Shown: positions 47,654-59,166 of the stretch, in pieces
Layout: the number at the start of each line of letters is the position of its first letter
How positions within the stretch are numbered: the stretch's first letter is position 1
Assembly (NCBI GenBank): GCA_002803225.1
Contig: NXFV01002074.1
Location: forward strand, 62,001 to 126,000
Direction of reading: 5' to 3'
DNA length: 64,000 nucleotides
Source: Gamarada debralockiae
Taxonomy: Eukaryota; Ascomycota; Leotiomycetes; Helotiales; Hyphodiscaceae
Position numbers and translations under genes: made by a program
The notes under the pieces: model-generated
The model's database searches: none
What the model was told of the DNA's origin: nothing
Seen by the model: only the letters and a program-made list of their open reading frames with translations

Positions 47654-50600
47654 CGTGCAAACGGACGTGTCGTGAGGTGTGTGGCTGCGGTACGTGGGAG
47701 AAGAGTAGTTTTTCAAAGATTGACTTGAAGGATAACGCGCCCAGAGGCTAGTCTTCAGTTGCAAAAGAGTAGAAGTTAATTCAATGGATGTCGAAAGTGA
47801 ATGGGGTCTGAAAGAGTTGTAAGGTGACAGGTCAACCTGTAAAGGCGCGATTAAGCGAGACCGTCGAGGCGTGTCACGCTCTCACTTGCTACACTTTCGA
47901 GGTACAAAAATGTATTTCAAGTACTTGTCTGCTTCCAGAGACATACGCCTCCTGTTAAAACCTACCACTTGAAGATTAAATGTGTGTACTTTTCATAGCA
48001 ATTTAAACATCTCTGTTGGAACCCCGTGCCTGATTTCCTGCCCTCATAAGTCATGGCAGACTGGCAGTGAAGGATTGTTTTCAGTCCTAGAAATTTTATG
48101 CTGATGATTCATAGGGCTTCCAGTCGAAATAACCTGGTTACATTTAACATTTAACCAAGCTGCGAGCAACCTACTGTCCTCCTTTGCCTCCAAGAAGCTG
48201 ACCGTTTCCAAAATCCAATTCTCTCTAACATACCCAATCATATTCCAACGAAGGTATCCATCACTGGAAGCTGAGGGTGCCTTTCCAAGTCTTGGGCCAT
48301 TGTCAAGTTGTCTCTGTACCTTTCAGGGTGTGTAATAAGCAACACGCTCTGAGATTCTTCAGAAAACTCCGGGCCATCGTTCAATCATTCACAATCTCCC
48401 ATGCCAGCAGTTATGTAGTTTCACTGTCAGTTGTAGCTGTGAGCCAAGATGACGAGCAAACTCAGTCACTTTATTAAGAATTGGGATAAGCCATATCAGG
48501 TCTCTCCATTCGATGTTCTGCAAAATCGCTCCCAGGAAACCTAAACGGGCCCAATGTCAACTCATCATTTTTTGTGAGCGGCTGAGTTGAGGGTATCCAT
48601 ATCAGCTACCGTAGCTGTCAAAAGTACTCTTCTTCATCGGAAGAAATAAACCAACCATTCATATCCTACTTCCTATATCCATTTGTATGGTTCGATTGTC
48701 GTTTGGAAGAAGAAGAAACATTTGGTCGAGGTCAAGAACTTCTCACCTCCAGCCACCGAATATACCACGTCTCTGGCCTTCAGTCTGCGGTCAAACAAAA
48801 TCCGGGGGTGTTCCGGAAACAAGAGCTGACGTCCATCCGTGCAAGCCTCTGTATCCAATAGAAATAGGGAAACGGAAGGGTCGGCGCCGAAAACGTGGAG
48901 AAGCTTAACTTCCATTGCACGGACAAGAATAGGACCAAAGCCACAGGGCATACAGAGTCCCAGCCCAGAAGTTTGGGTCAGGGATACAGAGCTAACAAAT
49001 TCTCCGAGCGAGTGATGGCTTTTTTGGGCTTTATGGTGTGCTGTAGATTGTTGCGTCGTAAGAGATATAGAGGAGATAATAGAGTCTGATAAGGTTGGGG
49101 TAGGTGACAAATATGGAAGGGCAAGTCGATGACGGTTGCTGAGGACTTGCCAAAGCCAACATCTTTGAAAATTGGGATCAAATGTGAAGGACCACTATGT
49201 TTGACTTTGATTGCTCAATAAATGTCACTGACTGAAATACTTCGTATCTGTGCTGTAAAATGTGATGGCTGATGATACCCCCGTTGATGCACAGATCACT
49301 ACTTGGGGGAGGGGATATGAGCAGATTGGCGAGGTTGGATGTTGACGTAGCCTCGCAGCCCATGGGCGAAATGTTCGTCGAAGCTTCCGGGGTTCGTTGA
49401 GGCTCGCAATCCCGACGCAGTGACGGAGTGATCTTCAAAAATTAAGATTAGAGATGAGGGCGGCTGAGTGGGAGGAGTTTGATATTGATTGAGCAGGGAG
49501 TCGGCACTTGATAACATGCGAGGGGCTTGCACGTGGACCAGGCTGTTTTGTCAAATGTGATTGCTGAATGATTAGGAATGCAGGGTCTAACTTGTTTCCA
49601 CAAACGAAATGAGACTTCTCGTAATTTTCGAGTTGCTCCTGTGCGTTGCTGGTGCGAAATAAGGCCTGTTAGGTGATAGGAGTTAGCTTGAATAATTCGA
49701 GCTGAGTCAATAAATTTGAGCCTCATGTTGCAGAAGGCAAAAGTGCTCCAGGAGATCTAGCCATCTACTAAAGTAATATTATTTGAAATATTTCTGCTCG
49801 AGACGAATGGGAACACTTGACCGCCGTGCGTACTCGTCCGCCATGGACATCCCTACAACAGAGACGAGAACTAGCTCAAAGACCGGCGTTCGATCAGGAC
49901 GAGGAGGACTCCAAGCCTTGAGTCTCAGCACATTAAATCTACAATACCGAGCTAGGTCTTGACTTGCTCATGATCGTTCGAACCATCCGAACCAGCCGCG
50001 GTTGATCCCAGGTTTTGAAAGTCCACATCAGCATTCAACCGTTTGGAACTTCACGGGCGCAGAACAAAGGTGCTGCAGATTTTAATTCGGTGCTTCTGAG
50101 TAAAAACCTCGGTGTTAATCCCTCCTTGTCGCAAAACTTAAAAAGGCGGTAACAACACCGAAGCCCGAGGAATTTTACTGAAGTGCCTGGGGCCGATGTT
50201 GGGCCCTCGATAAAGAGAGTTTTTTGGCGGTAGCGTGACGTTGATTCTGAGTTTCAGACTTTCAAACCCGTATCTCGTCAAGGCTTAAGGAGATGAAAGG
50301 ATAATGTCGGACAATAACTGCCAGTCAAAACCGTGGTAAGCAACATTCAAGGTGGATATAACCAGGCACATAAGCTTGAAAGCGAGGAAATATATTTGCA
50401 ACTAGTCTTATCAGGCTAAGACATAATATAAAATATATTAAGCACTACCGACTACGATAAGCCTGAGATTCCAGTCCTGTGGTTTTTGCGGGATCATGCG
50501 AGTTACGGTGCGATAGGGTGGTGTGAAGCAGATTTAGACGGAGTGAACGGAGGCTGGAACTTCCGCCACACTTCACACATGACAGACGACCTTGCAGATG

Positions 50601-53600
50601 CTCTAACGGCATATGAGGGGCAAGACGAGCGCATAAAAAAAAAACTGGGGAAGAATCTCTTATCGGGTTTTGCGGAGAGGTGTTAAGCCCGGTAACGAGA
50701 GTAGCTGTTGCAGTTTGGTAGCTTTGAAGTTGGGGAAGAGCAGATTCCGTATAGCTAACTGAAGAACGTCTCGTCAACTCAAGCGACAGGGCCACTGAAT
50801 GAAATCGTTGACATCGATATGGAGCCGTGGCTGTTGTGGCTTTTGATCAGCACCATGGCCAGGTACTTCTAGCAGGGGTTGTATTATGACTTTGCCATCC
50901 TTAAGATGAGCGCGACAGGGGATGAGATGGTATTCTCGAACCAGGGCACCCCTCAATTTTCACGGATAATCTGACCGCGCAGCCATGAATGTATTCTTCC
51001 AGTCTTCCCTTTTGTCCGTTGTATCAGTGACGATCATACTATTGCATGTATCTGAGCATAAACTGGCTGATATGCCTTGGGACGTGTTTGAGGATCGTCA
51101 GAGTGAGAAGTCGTCATGTGGGTTTGTTACAAGAATTTCTTGGACAAATCTACGCCCAAACTCGACTTGATACCTTAAATTTTCAGGCATTAACTCTGTC
51201 CCAGAGCTTCTACTTTGGAAAGACCGCCCCTAAGCCCGACGAAGGGGGTGGGTAGGGGCTTCTCCCTCCTGAGGAGATAGGTGTCGGGCACAACAATTTC
51301 GTAGTTGTGATTGAGATATAAAGCTGTGAAGTTGATGGGTTTTGGTGGTGAGGAGGGGCGCCGGGGAATCATTAGCCATTTCTTGGCGATGGGGAGAAGA
51401 AAGTGGAGACACAAATGCGGGACGGAAGAATTCCTGAGAATTTTTAAACGCCGCGGCTGCTATCTAGGTCCGTAAATGAGAGAAATTCTCTAGGCGGTTG
51501 CCGGAAAATAAGGAGTGAGTAATCTTGCGCGGCACGGTACTTCAGCTGAAGAACAGGGACGGTTGGACGCTGTTGTGGCGGTTGGCCTTGGATGATTTAC
51601 TGGAAGTTGGTGGGATGGTGCCTCGTCCCTCAGGTACACATAAGTACGACATCTTTGGACGATGGCATTCCCCCTTGCGGCAGTGGACGGGAAGTTTCAT
51701 GTGTACCTGCATCCAGAACTTTCCCTTTTCCCAACTGCCAGCAAACCATCTGCATCCTGCACTCCACTTTTCTCCACCCTCTGACAGGACCTTTCACCTC
51801 GTATTTCCAGACGCAGGAATTCTATCATGTCGACGGCACAGACAATTCCGAATAGCGGCTACCTACCTTGATATTTCTCATTCCCAGCTCGAAGTGCCCT
51901 TTTCATTACCGAAGCCTCCGAGTTTCCAAAAGAGCAGCCTGAGAGTCATTGAATGGCTTGGCCCGGGTGACCAAAAATGCTGTACTCGCATACACAACAG
52001 CGTGATCTTCATTTCCATCGGACCCAAAACGTAACAGTGCTCGTCTCTAATTCGTCTCAGCCTTACCAATTCTCAGTATTGGATGTATGACGTTGTACGC
52101 CCGTGGGTAGCGAAGTCATGAATACCTTCTCGTACCGAGGCTTGATCATCTGAATCAGGTATTAAATACTTCGAGACAGTGTTGAAGAAATGAGGTTAAA
52201 GCTTTATGCGACCCTCCGAATCCGATGGTACGAGCTTCTCCGAGAAAGATTTTCTATAGCGGATCTCGACAAGGGATATTGCTCGCCAACATCCTGGTGT
52301 CAGATCGTGCCAGTGGCAGTTATGGGGCCTGCACTCACCACCCTCAGGGGTTTGCTGCTTCCACGAGGCCCCATTCAGGTGATCCGCAAATGTCAAGATG
52401 CAGTCCGATTCCGGGAACCTCGCAAACAGAAGACAGCTAAAAGATGTAACATGCGATGCAAAATGGGTGCGCAAGCGACCTCCTGCCGGGTATTGTAGTC
52501 GAGTCTCCCTCCGCATTTTACAACCAACTGAACGTCGTTATCCGGGGTAACACTTGCTAGAAAGTTCCTTGCTAGACGGGGATCCTTACCGTCGGGCCGC
52601 TCAGGTTACAACATGACAAGAGATCAAATTTTGGGAGACCTGTAGACTCCTTGAGAAAGACGTGGAAAATACAGAGACGCTGTACTTTAAAATTATCGGG
52701 ATTATTCAGGTGCCATGACGAGATGACGGGATGTGTATGGCACACTGACTCTGCGAGGTTACTTTGTTGATAATATATCAGGACTAATGGAGGGTCAAAT
52801 CCAATCTGATACCAGTAGTGGTCAGATGGGATTGGGAAAACTCTTGTCCATTTCTGGGAGGAACCGAGCTGGTGGGGCGTGGTCCTCCAGGGACAACCTT
52901 GTTGTGGGCTCAAAGGGCCTCGAAACCAGGGCGAGAGCATTCGCAAAGTCGTTGTGTTGTCGTTCCTGGGCCAGCAAATAATTATGAGATGATCCCGGCA
53001 ATTCCTGAAACCACGGGCTAACAAACCTTATCCGCAGAAGCTAACCCGCCCGCATACCGCACACACTCTCGCAAAGACATCCCGACACCTAGCCTTTCTA
53101 GCACCTACGTTGCGAATTCTAGCGTGCCCACACTTTGCACCCCCACCAAGCCTAAGAATTTCTGACAGTTGCGTCCTTTCTTTGTGCCTGTGGTCCTGTA
53201 TGCACTACTGCGAGATGCACTACTACTTTGGTACTCTGCATTAATCCAGACATTATCCTATCCTCCCAGGCTCCTGCTCAATTTTACGAGAAAGGTTCCT
53301 TGCTAATGACAGATTGTCAGACGTCCGACTGTCCGACTGTGTGACAGGTGGCCTCGTACCAACTCAGGCTCGAAGCTCGTGCCTGCTTCAGAGGTACAGA
53401 GATCAGCCCTCGATTATTCAGGGCCGTCACGCTGTCCGTAATCGCTGTTCGAATCGACGGCTAGGTACCCCCCTTGAAAAAGAATAGACGATAAGCCACC
53501 CCATTGGGCTTTCAAGCAACGGTTCTGCGCAGATTCATATCCTTCTAATGCCATGGAGGCTAATGATTTGCGTGTGACCCAGCCTCGATCTTTTCGCTTG

Positions 53601-55074
53601 CTCCCTGTCAAACTCACTTTGCCCAGTTGCCCTCCATCAGGCTTAGTTGAGATCGATGCACTTCGCGAACTACCCAGCCCTGCTGCTGTTCGTGTTGGCC
53701 CATTTTTCCTGCTTCATCTGAGTATCGGATGATTGCGCCGGTACCAGGACCCTAGACCCAAGTCGCACACTCATCTTACCCAACGTCCTGCACAGTTCTC
53801 GATAGAGTACAATCCAGCATATGGCTGCAGCTTCCATTGCCATTTGCCAATCCTCACGCAAGCCGCAAGGGACTTCCCACAGTCCACCCACACTAGTCAT
53901 TAAGCCGGTGCCTCATCTGTTGTTATCAGTTTGTTCTGTGGCTAATCCTTCTTTCATTGTCGAGAATCTTCATGCAATGAATTTGCTCTGCTTGCCAAAA
54001 CCGTCCAAACTGCTCTCATCTACCGGTTGACCGTGCGTTGATTTGCAACTCTCGTCTGAGTCTCATCAGCAAATCCTAGACGCAACCGTGCAGTCCTTGT
54101 ACTCATCTTCTCAGCATCGATAATTCTCCGTCTGGACCGGAACCGCCTGCTAACGAACGGTACTAATTTGCCTCAGCGGCACTGGTTCTGACAAGGTCTG
54201 GAAGAAAGGCTCAAGGGCTACAGGGCGCTTCTCGGTTCCGTTGACCTTGTTGCGGTGATCATAACTCAAGCACAATATCAACGACCTTGCAGTATATCAC
54301 GCGAAGTTCGTCGATCGAACGTGGGAAGCAGGACAACGAAGCTCCTCCAACTTCGTTACATTCTCACACTTCCTAAAGCGGACGCAGCACGTCATAACGA
54401 CAGCAAGTAATTTATCCTTCATTTAGTGGACCCAGGACATCCGCCACAACTATTCATACAGCAAGTCATCCTTGACAGATCGCTTCATCTCCATCTTCAA
54501 CCGCGTGGTCTGTGAACATACCATCTTGGATGTCTCGTCACCTTTTGGGTCATTATATGCGTTCTGAAGCACGCCCAGAGCTCGAAAGGACGTCCAGTCT
54601 GATCCACCACCGAGATTGCGGAGCACAAGGAACCTTATTTTTCTAAAGATCAAGGCATTGCCTCCAGAGGATCTTCCACAAGTACCAGACATTTAGAGAA
54701 GAGCTTTTGCACTACCTCGATATTCTTACCTACAGACTCCTCGAAGATTACGCACTTAACCACACAAAACTTGCCTTCGATAGGCCTTATGTTCTATTCT
54801 GGTCAGTGATCAGCCATTGATTGTCCGTAGCGGCCCTCACTCTCGTTCATCCCACGGCTCCAAAACACACATCTTCCGGTCTTCACCGTCTTCTTCGATA
54901 TCGACGGTCAATCAAGACCTCCGACATTCAGCAACTACGACTGACTCTAAAGCTTTCTTGCATCAGAAGCAAACGCATCTCTCAATGCTTGTCACACGGC
55001 AATGTGATACAGGACTGAACACTTGGTCTTCCAGCAAGCTCGAGGCCATCTATCACAGCGCCGCGTCTCCACGC
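47654..55074. other. 7.4 kb gene-poor region upstream of the homeobox gene
   Basis: No supported gene in the longest gap of the window. Frames such as 48673-49110 minus, 49448-49726 minus, 51525-52034 plus and 52572-53024 minus have no domain, overlap frames on the other strand and lack splice partners. The last 2-3 kb before 55075 are C/T-rich with many short open stretches, as in a long 5' leader of a developmental regulator. A frame continuous with homeobox exon 1 is open from 54817, with an alternative ATG at 54985. No transposon protein was seen. Confidence 0.5.
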
Positions 55075-57225
55075 ATGTCGAACTTTGAGCCACTGTCAAC
55101 GCAGCCGGACTGGCGAGAACAGTACTCCCCATTCCCTCTTCCGGGAGAGAATGGTCTCCTTCAACCATCCTTCGAGCAGTCAGCGACCTCGAACATATCA
55201 GACAACAACCAAGCTCCACTACAGAATCGTTCTAGACCCCAATTAGAACATCGACATAGCCTTGGACCCTTAAGACAAGAGCCACAACCAGTTCCGGTCA
55301 TCGAACGCCCAGATTCAGCTCCAGGTGACTGTGGCAACCAAGTCAACAATCCTACACGCGACGACTCTCTCGTTTCCACAGAGTCCACAGCACTTTCACT
55401 TGGATCCCTTGGATCGAACCCACTTAGTTCAGTATCCAGCGCGCCGGTAAAGCAAGGTACACTGGCAAATGGTGAGGGAGAGAATGTCAATGTCGAGTTC
55501 AAAGAAGAGGAATATGACGATGAAGAAGATGACGACGACATGCTTGATGTAGAGGAGGGATCAGCGCCGCAGACAGCGGCAGAACGTCAAGCAGAGCGGA
55601 GGAAAATGAAGCGTTTTCGGTAGGGTCACCTTTTTGAGCCCTTTACCCCAAGTTTTTCATGATCTGATGATCGTAACAAGTCTTACCCATCAACAAACTC
55701 GATTCTTGATGAGCGAATTCGCCAAACAGGCACATCCTGATGCTGCACACCGAGAACGACTCTCGCGGGAGATTCCAGGCTTAAGTCCTAGGCAAGTCCA
55801 AGTATGGTTTCAAAACCGGTATGTGAAACATTTCCCGAGTGTCTTAGGTGTTGTGTTGACCGAATCTAGACGTGCGAAGATAAAGCGTTTGACAGCGGAT
55901 GATCGCGAGCGGATGATGAAAATGCGGGCGGTACCAGACGATTTTGACAATGTACAGGCTCTCCACTCTCCATATGGGGCCGTTCACGGTATTGGGACTC
56001 CTATGCAGTCACCAGTCGACTTTGTTCCAAACTATGCCGACCATATGGTGCGTCCACTGATGGTAGACACCATGCGAAGAGATGGGAATGAAGAGCACAT
56101 GTCTCCAACTGGTCTAAGTCCAGCGTTTAGCCACGTTGGATTCGCTCCTCAGGGGCCAATGGGTACTCCTGATGTCCTTTCGCCTTTGTCGTTAAATTCG
56201 ACCGACCGGTACTATCCAAGCCATCTCTCCAGTCCAATGAGCGCAGGGCCGCGAAGCGCAAACCCATTCGAACGCCAGAATAGCTACCAAGCCCTTTCCC
56301 ACGCGAGACAACACTCTCGGCCCTTGCAACCATTACAGCTTCGCGAAACAATGTCGAGGTCCAGATCCGAATCACTTCAATCACCTTTGAGGTCGAGCAT
56401 GTCTTGGAAAGGAGAAACATTGGACTATGGGAATTACCAAACCGGACAGCCTAGTCCTCAATTGAGTGGACGACAGCAGTCTGTGTATCAGCCTGATCAA
56501 ATTGGCAATAGTGCCGTCAATGCGCACCAGTATGATGCGAATGCATATTCAAGTTCGTCCCGTGTTTCCCAAATAGGTTTCAAAGCCCCTGACGAAGTTC
56601 ATGCGATCTAACAACTTTCATAGACTCGAACATCCAAACATCCCCAACGAACACGTCGTACTCGCCATCGCATGGCGCATCAGCTTCCTTGCACCAATCG
56701 TCGCCTTCTGCAATGTCGCGACTCAAAGCCTCGTCTGCAGCCTTCCCTCCTGGCCTCGATCTCCGGAATCAGTATCGAACGCTTCCTTCTCAAGGCAACT
56801 CCCAAGGTCTTTCCACACCGCGGAGCAGCTCCTTTGCGAGCGCCTTTACTGGTGGCTATGCAAGCGCGCCATTGACTGTCCCTGTTGACTTCTCCCTGCC
56901 AAGAACACCTAATGATACCAACCCTGGAGCGAGGGATTTCAATATTCCTCAATTGAGCGCACCCATGGCACCACCTCAAGACTTCGCAAACGCCTACAAT
57001 TCAAATCTCAGCCCGAACCGAGCACAGCAAAGAGAGCGAGATTTTGGGAATCAGAGGCAAAATAGTGGGAATCCAGGGGGTCAGGGGCAAGGTCAGGTCG
57101 TGGAACAGCAGCAACCTCAGCAACATCAACACTCTAGAAGTAATGAGGAAGCGTCCTACATGAGGTCAATTGAGTACGAAACAGGGCAGAAGCGAAGACG
57201 AAGCTTCACGATGTCGGGGATTTGA
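55075..57225 (+). CDS. homeobox transcription factor
   Basis: Exons 55075-55619, 55681-55818, 55870-56576 and 56624-57225 give 663 residues; introns are 61, 51 and 47 nt and all junctions are in frame. The homeodomain (residues about 172-236) is split by two introns: RRKMKRFR, LTHQQTRFLMSEFAKQAHPD, ERLSREIPGLSPRQVQVWFQ, NRRAKIKRL. Helix 3 carries the invariant W-F-Q-N-R. It is preceded by an acidic run (EEEYDDEEDDDDMLDVEE). The long S/P/Q-rich tail ends in a basic GQKRRRSFTMSGI. Fungal proteins of this plan control development and conidiation. The intron inside the codon of WFQNR is only 51 nt, so a read-through model keeps frame but inserts a non-homeodomain stretch (YVKHFPSVLGVVLTESR); splicing is clearly right. 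The start is uncertain: ATG 54985 or an upstream exon is possible. Confidence 0.9.
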
Positions 57226-57800
57226 CGAGATTGCCGCAGGGCAATGACCGTTTTCAACGACGTACACGACTTCGTTATTATACCATCCATCTATGCAGCG
57301 ACCCTTCACACCTCCGGCGTTATTGACTCTTGGAGTCTTCCTTTCTCCTTTCCTTATCCTCTTCGCTGCTCAATCGAGCCTATTTGTTTCAAAATACCAG
57401 TGTTTTAGTACTTGTGTTATATGGTCATCGGCAGGGGCTTGGGTTTCTATGGGACTTGTGGGTTGGGAAGCGGGATGTAGGTTCTGAGTGAGGAAACCTA
57501 TCGGTTATGGTTTTTGATTAATTGTTTTTGCGTGCGTGCTGTGCGCACCCTTTTGCTTACAACGAAGTTCCTTGTGCATATTTTGCTCTTTTGGTATGAG
57601 CTGGCTTCAGGGCCTGTAGATATTTGAATCGATGCCCTCAAAAGAATTTCTGAAAATCTAAGGATTGAGTCCCATGAACATGGGAGTTGGGTGGCAATGG
57701 TGAGTGAAATTCATATTGCCCAAAAGCCATTCAGATATGAGGCCCGTGCCATTTGAGAATCAACGCTTTCATTGTCACTCTGACAATGTTGTACACTTTC
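57226..57800. other. intergenic region between convergent genes
   Basis: About 570 bases between the 3' ends of the homeobox gene and the dehydrogenase gene. It presumably holds both transcript ends. No feature recognised. Confidence 0.5.
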
Positions 57801-58911
57801 CTAATAATCATAAAATCTGACACATGTTAGTATGCACACCGCTCATCAGACAACCGGAACTTACCCCTTTCCACTCTTCTTTCCCAGCCATCCCGCATCA
57901 ACCATCTTTCTCAGCAGGATACTGGGTCGGTACTTCGAGTCTCCAGTCTCTTCGTACAAAACTTTCATAATTGCAAGGCACGTATCAATACCAATGAAAT
58001 CCGCCAGCTGCAGAGGTCCCATAGGCACATTTGTCCCATTCTTCATAATCGCATCGATATCATCTCTCCCTCCTACTCCAGTCTCCAAGCATATAATAGC
58101 TTCGTTGATATAGGGCATCAGAATCCTATTTGCAAGGAATCCAGGTGAATCGGCAGACTGTGACGGAATCTTGCCCATGGCTTTGCAGAAAGCTATCGCA
58201 GTGTCGATAGTCTCTTGGCTTGTTTGTAAACCCGTAATGATCTCAACCCCCTTCTGAACCGGAACCGGATTCATGAAATGTGTAGAGATGACTCTTGACG
58301 ATGCAGAGGTGTCGGTTGGGTCTTTCGCAGTTGATGCTGCGATTCGGGTTATGGATATGGAGGATGTATTGGTTGCGAGAATGGCGTGTGGTAAGCAGAT
58401 CTGTGCCAGGGAACTGAAGATCGAGAACTTGAGATCTGGAATCTCGGGAACTGCCTCAATTACGAAGTCGACGTCGGAGAGTGAATCCATCGAGGTGGTA
58501 GGGCTGAGGAGGGATCGTATCTTGTCGGATTGGTCCTGGGTAATGCGCTCTTTTGTGACATCTTTGGCCAACAGTTTATCTGCAGAGCATCATGTCAGCT
58601 CTGCTCTGTGGGGTAAGGTAGGGAAGCAGAAAACGGACCTGCAAACTTGAGCCCCTTATCAATTGAAGCCTGATTGGTATCTACCAGAGTAACTGGCACA
58701 CCCGCCTTCTGCGCAGCAACCAGTGCTATTCCCAATCCCTAGAATCTGATCAGCAAATGGAGGACGAAAGGCAGGTTCGCAATACCATCTGTCCAGCGCC
58801 AATGACTCCAAGGCGTTTTACTTCTTGCGCAGAGGCAGTTGGGGTTGAGCTAAAGCATCTCGAGTGTCTGGTGCTCTGGAGGAGACATCGTCTGATTATA
58901 GGAGTGATCAT
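57801..58911 (-). CDS. 3-hydroxyacyl-CoA (3-hydroxybutyryl-CoA) dehydrogenase, probably mitochondrial
   Basis: Four exons on the minus strand, 58911-58786, 58738-58639, 58579-57865 and 57816-57801, give 318 residues, the family's usual length. The last exon codes only the final five codons and stop (…KKSGKG|FYDY). The NAD-binding site is split by intron 1 after GVIGAGQM|GLGIAL. Further marks: VDFVIEAVPEIPDLKFSIFS, ILATNTSSISITRIA, the catalytic His in STHFMNPVPV, SPGFLANRILMPYINEAI and NVPMGPLQLADFIGID. The enzyme oxidises 3-hydroxyacyl-CoA with NAD+ in beta-oxidation and short-chain fatty acid metabolism. The N-terminus MITPIIRRCLLQSTRHSRCF is basic and free of acidic residues, as in a mitochondrial presequence, and there is no SKL-type peroxisomal end. 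Its start faces Tof1 across 255 bases. Confidence 0.94.
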
Positions 58912-59070
58912 TTTGACTGGTGTACCCAACGAACAAAACGACTCAGGAAGATTGAAGGAGTGGAAGTCGGATGTCGAAGTTTCTCTAGCTTAAGCTTATT
59001 TCTTCCCCTCTGCCTCGGCCCGTGATGGTCCGGCGGTCGGTAGAGCGGGCAGGGATCAGCACGTTCCCAA

Positions 59071-59095
59071 GTCGCGTAAGTCGCGTCAGTCGCGT
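59071..59095. promoter_or_regulatory. triple MCB-like box in the Tof1 promoter
   Basis: GTCGCGT occurs three times at 9-base steps (59071, 59080, 59089), which reads ACGCGAC on the other strand. The MBF cell-cycle factor of fungi binds ACGCGT/ACGCGN. The site is about 72 bases upstream of the Tof1 ATG, a gene expected to be expressed for S phase. It could also serve the divergent dehydrogenase. That MBF binds here is inference. Confidence 0.6.
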
Positions 59096-59166
59096 CGCCT
59101 GTCAACAGCGTGTAAAGAGCTTGAAGAAATTATGAAAACCGACAATTGAACGAACAACCCGCCACT

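Noticed and set aside
53440..53470. GTTCGAATCGACGG resembles a tRNA T-loop
   Set aside because: The flanking bases do not form a five-base T-stem and no other tRNA arms are present.
55634..56611. Read-through 325-codon homeobox frame without splicing at 55819-55869
   Set aside because: The 51 nt insert breaks helix 3 of the homeodomain and has GT..AG ends; removing it restores WFQNRRAKIKRL exactly.
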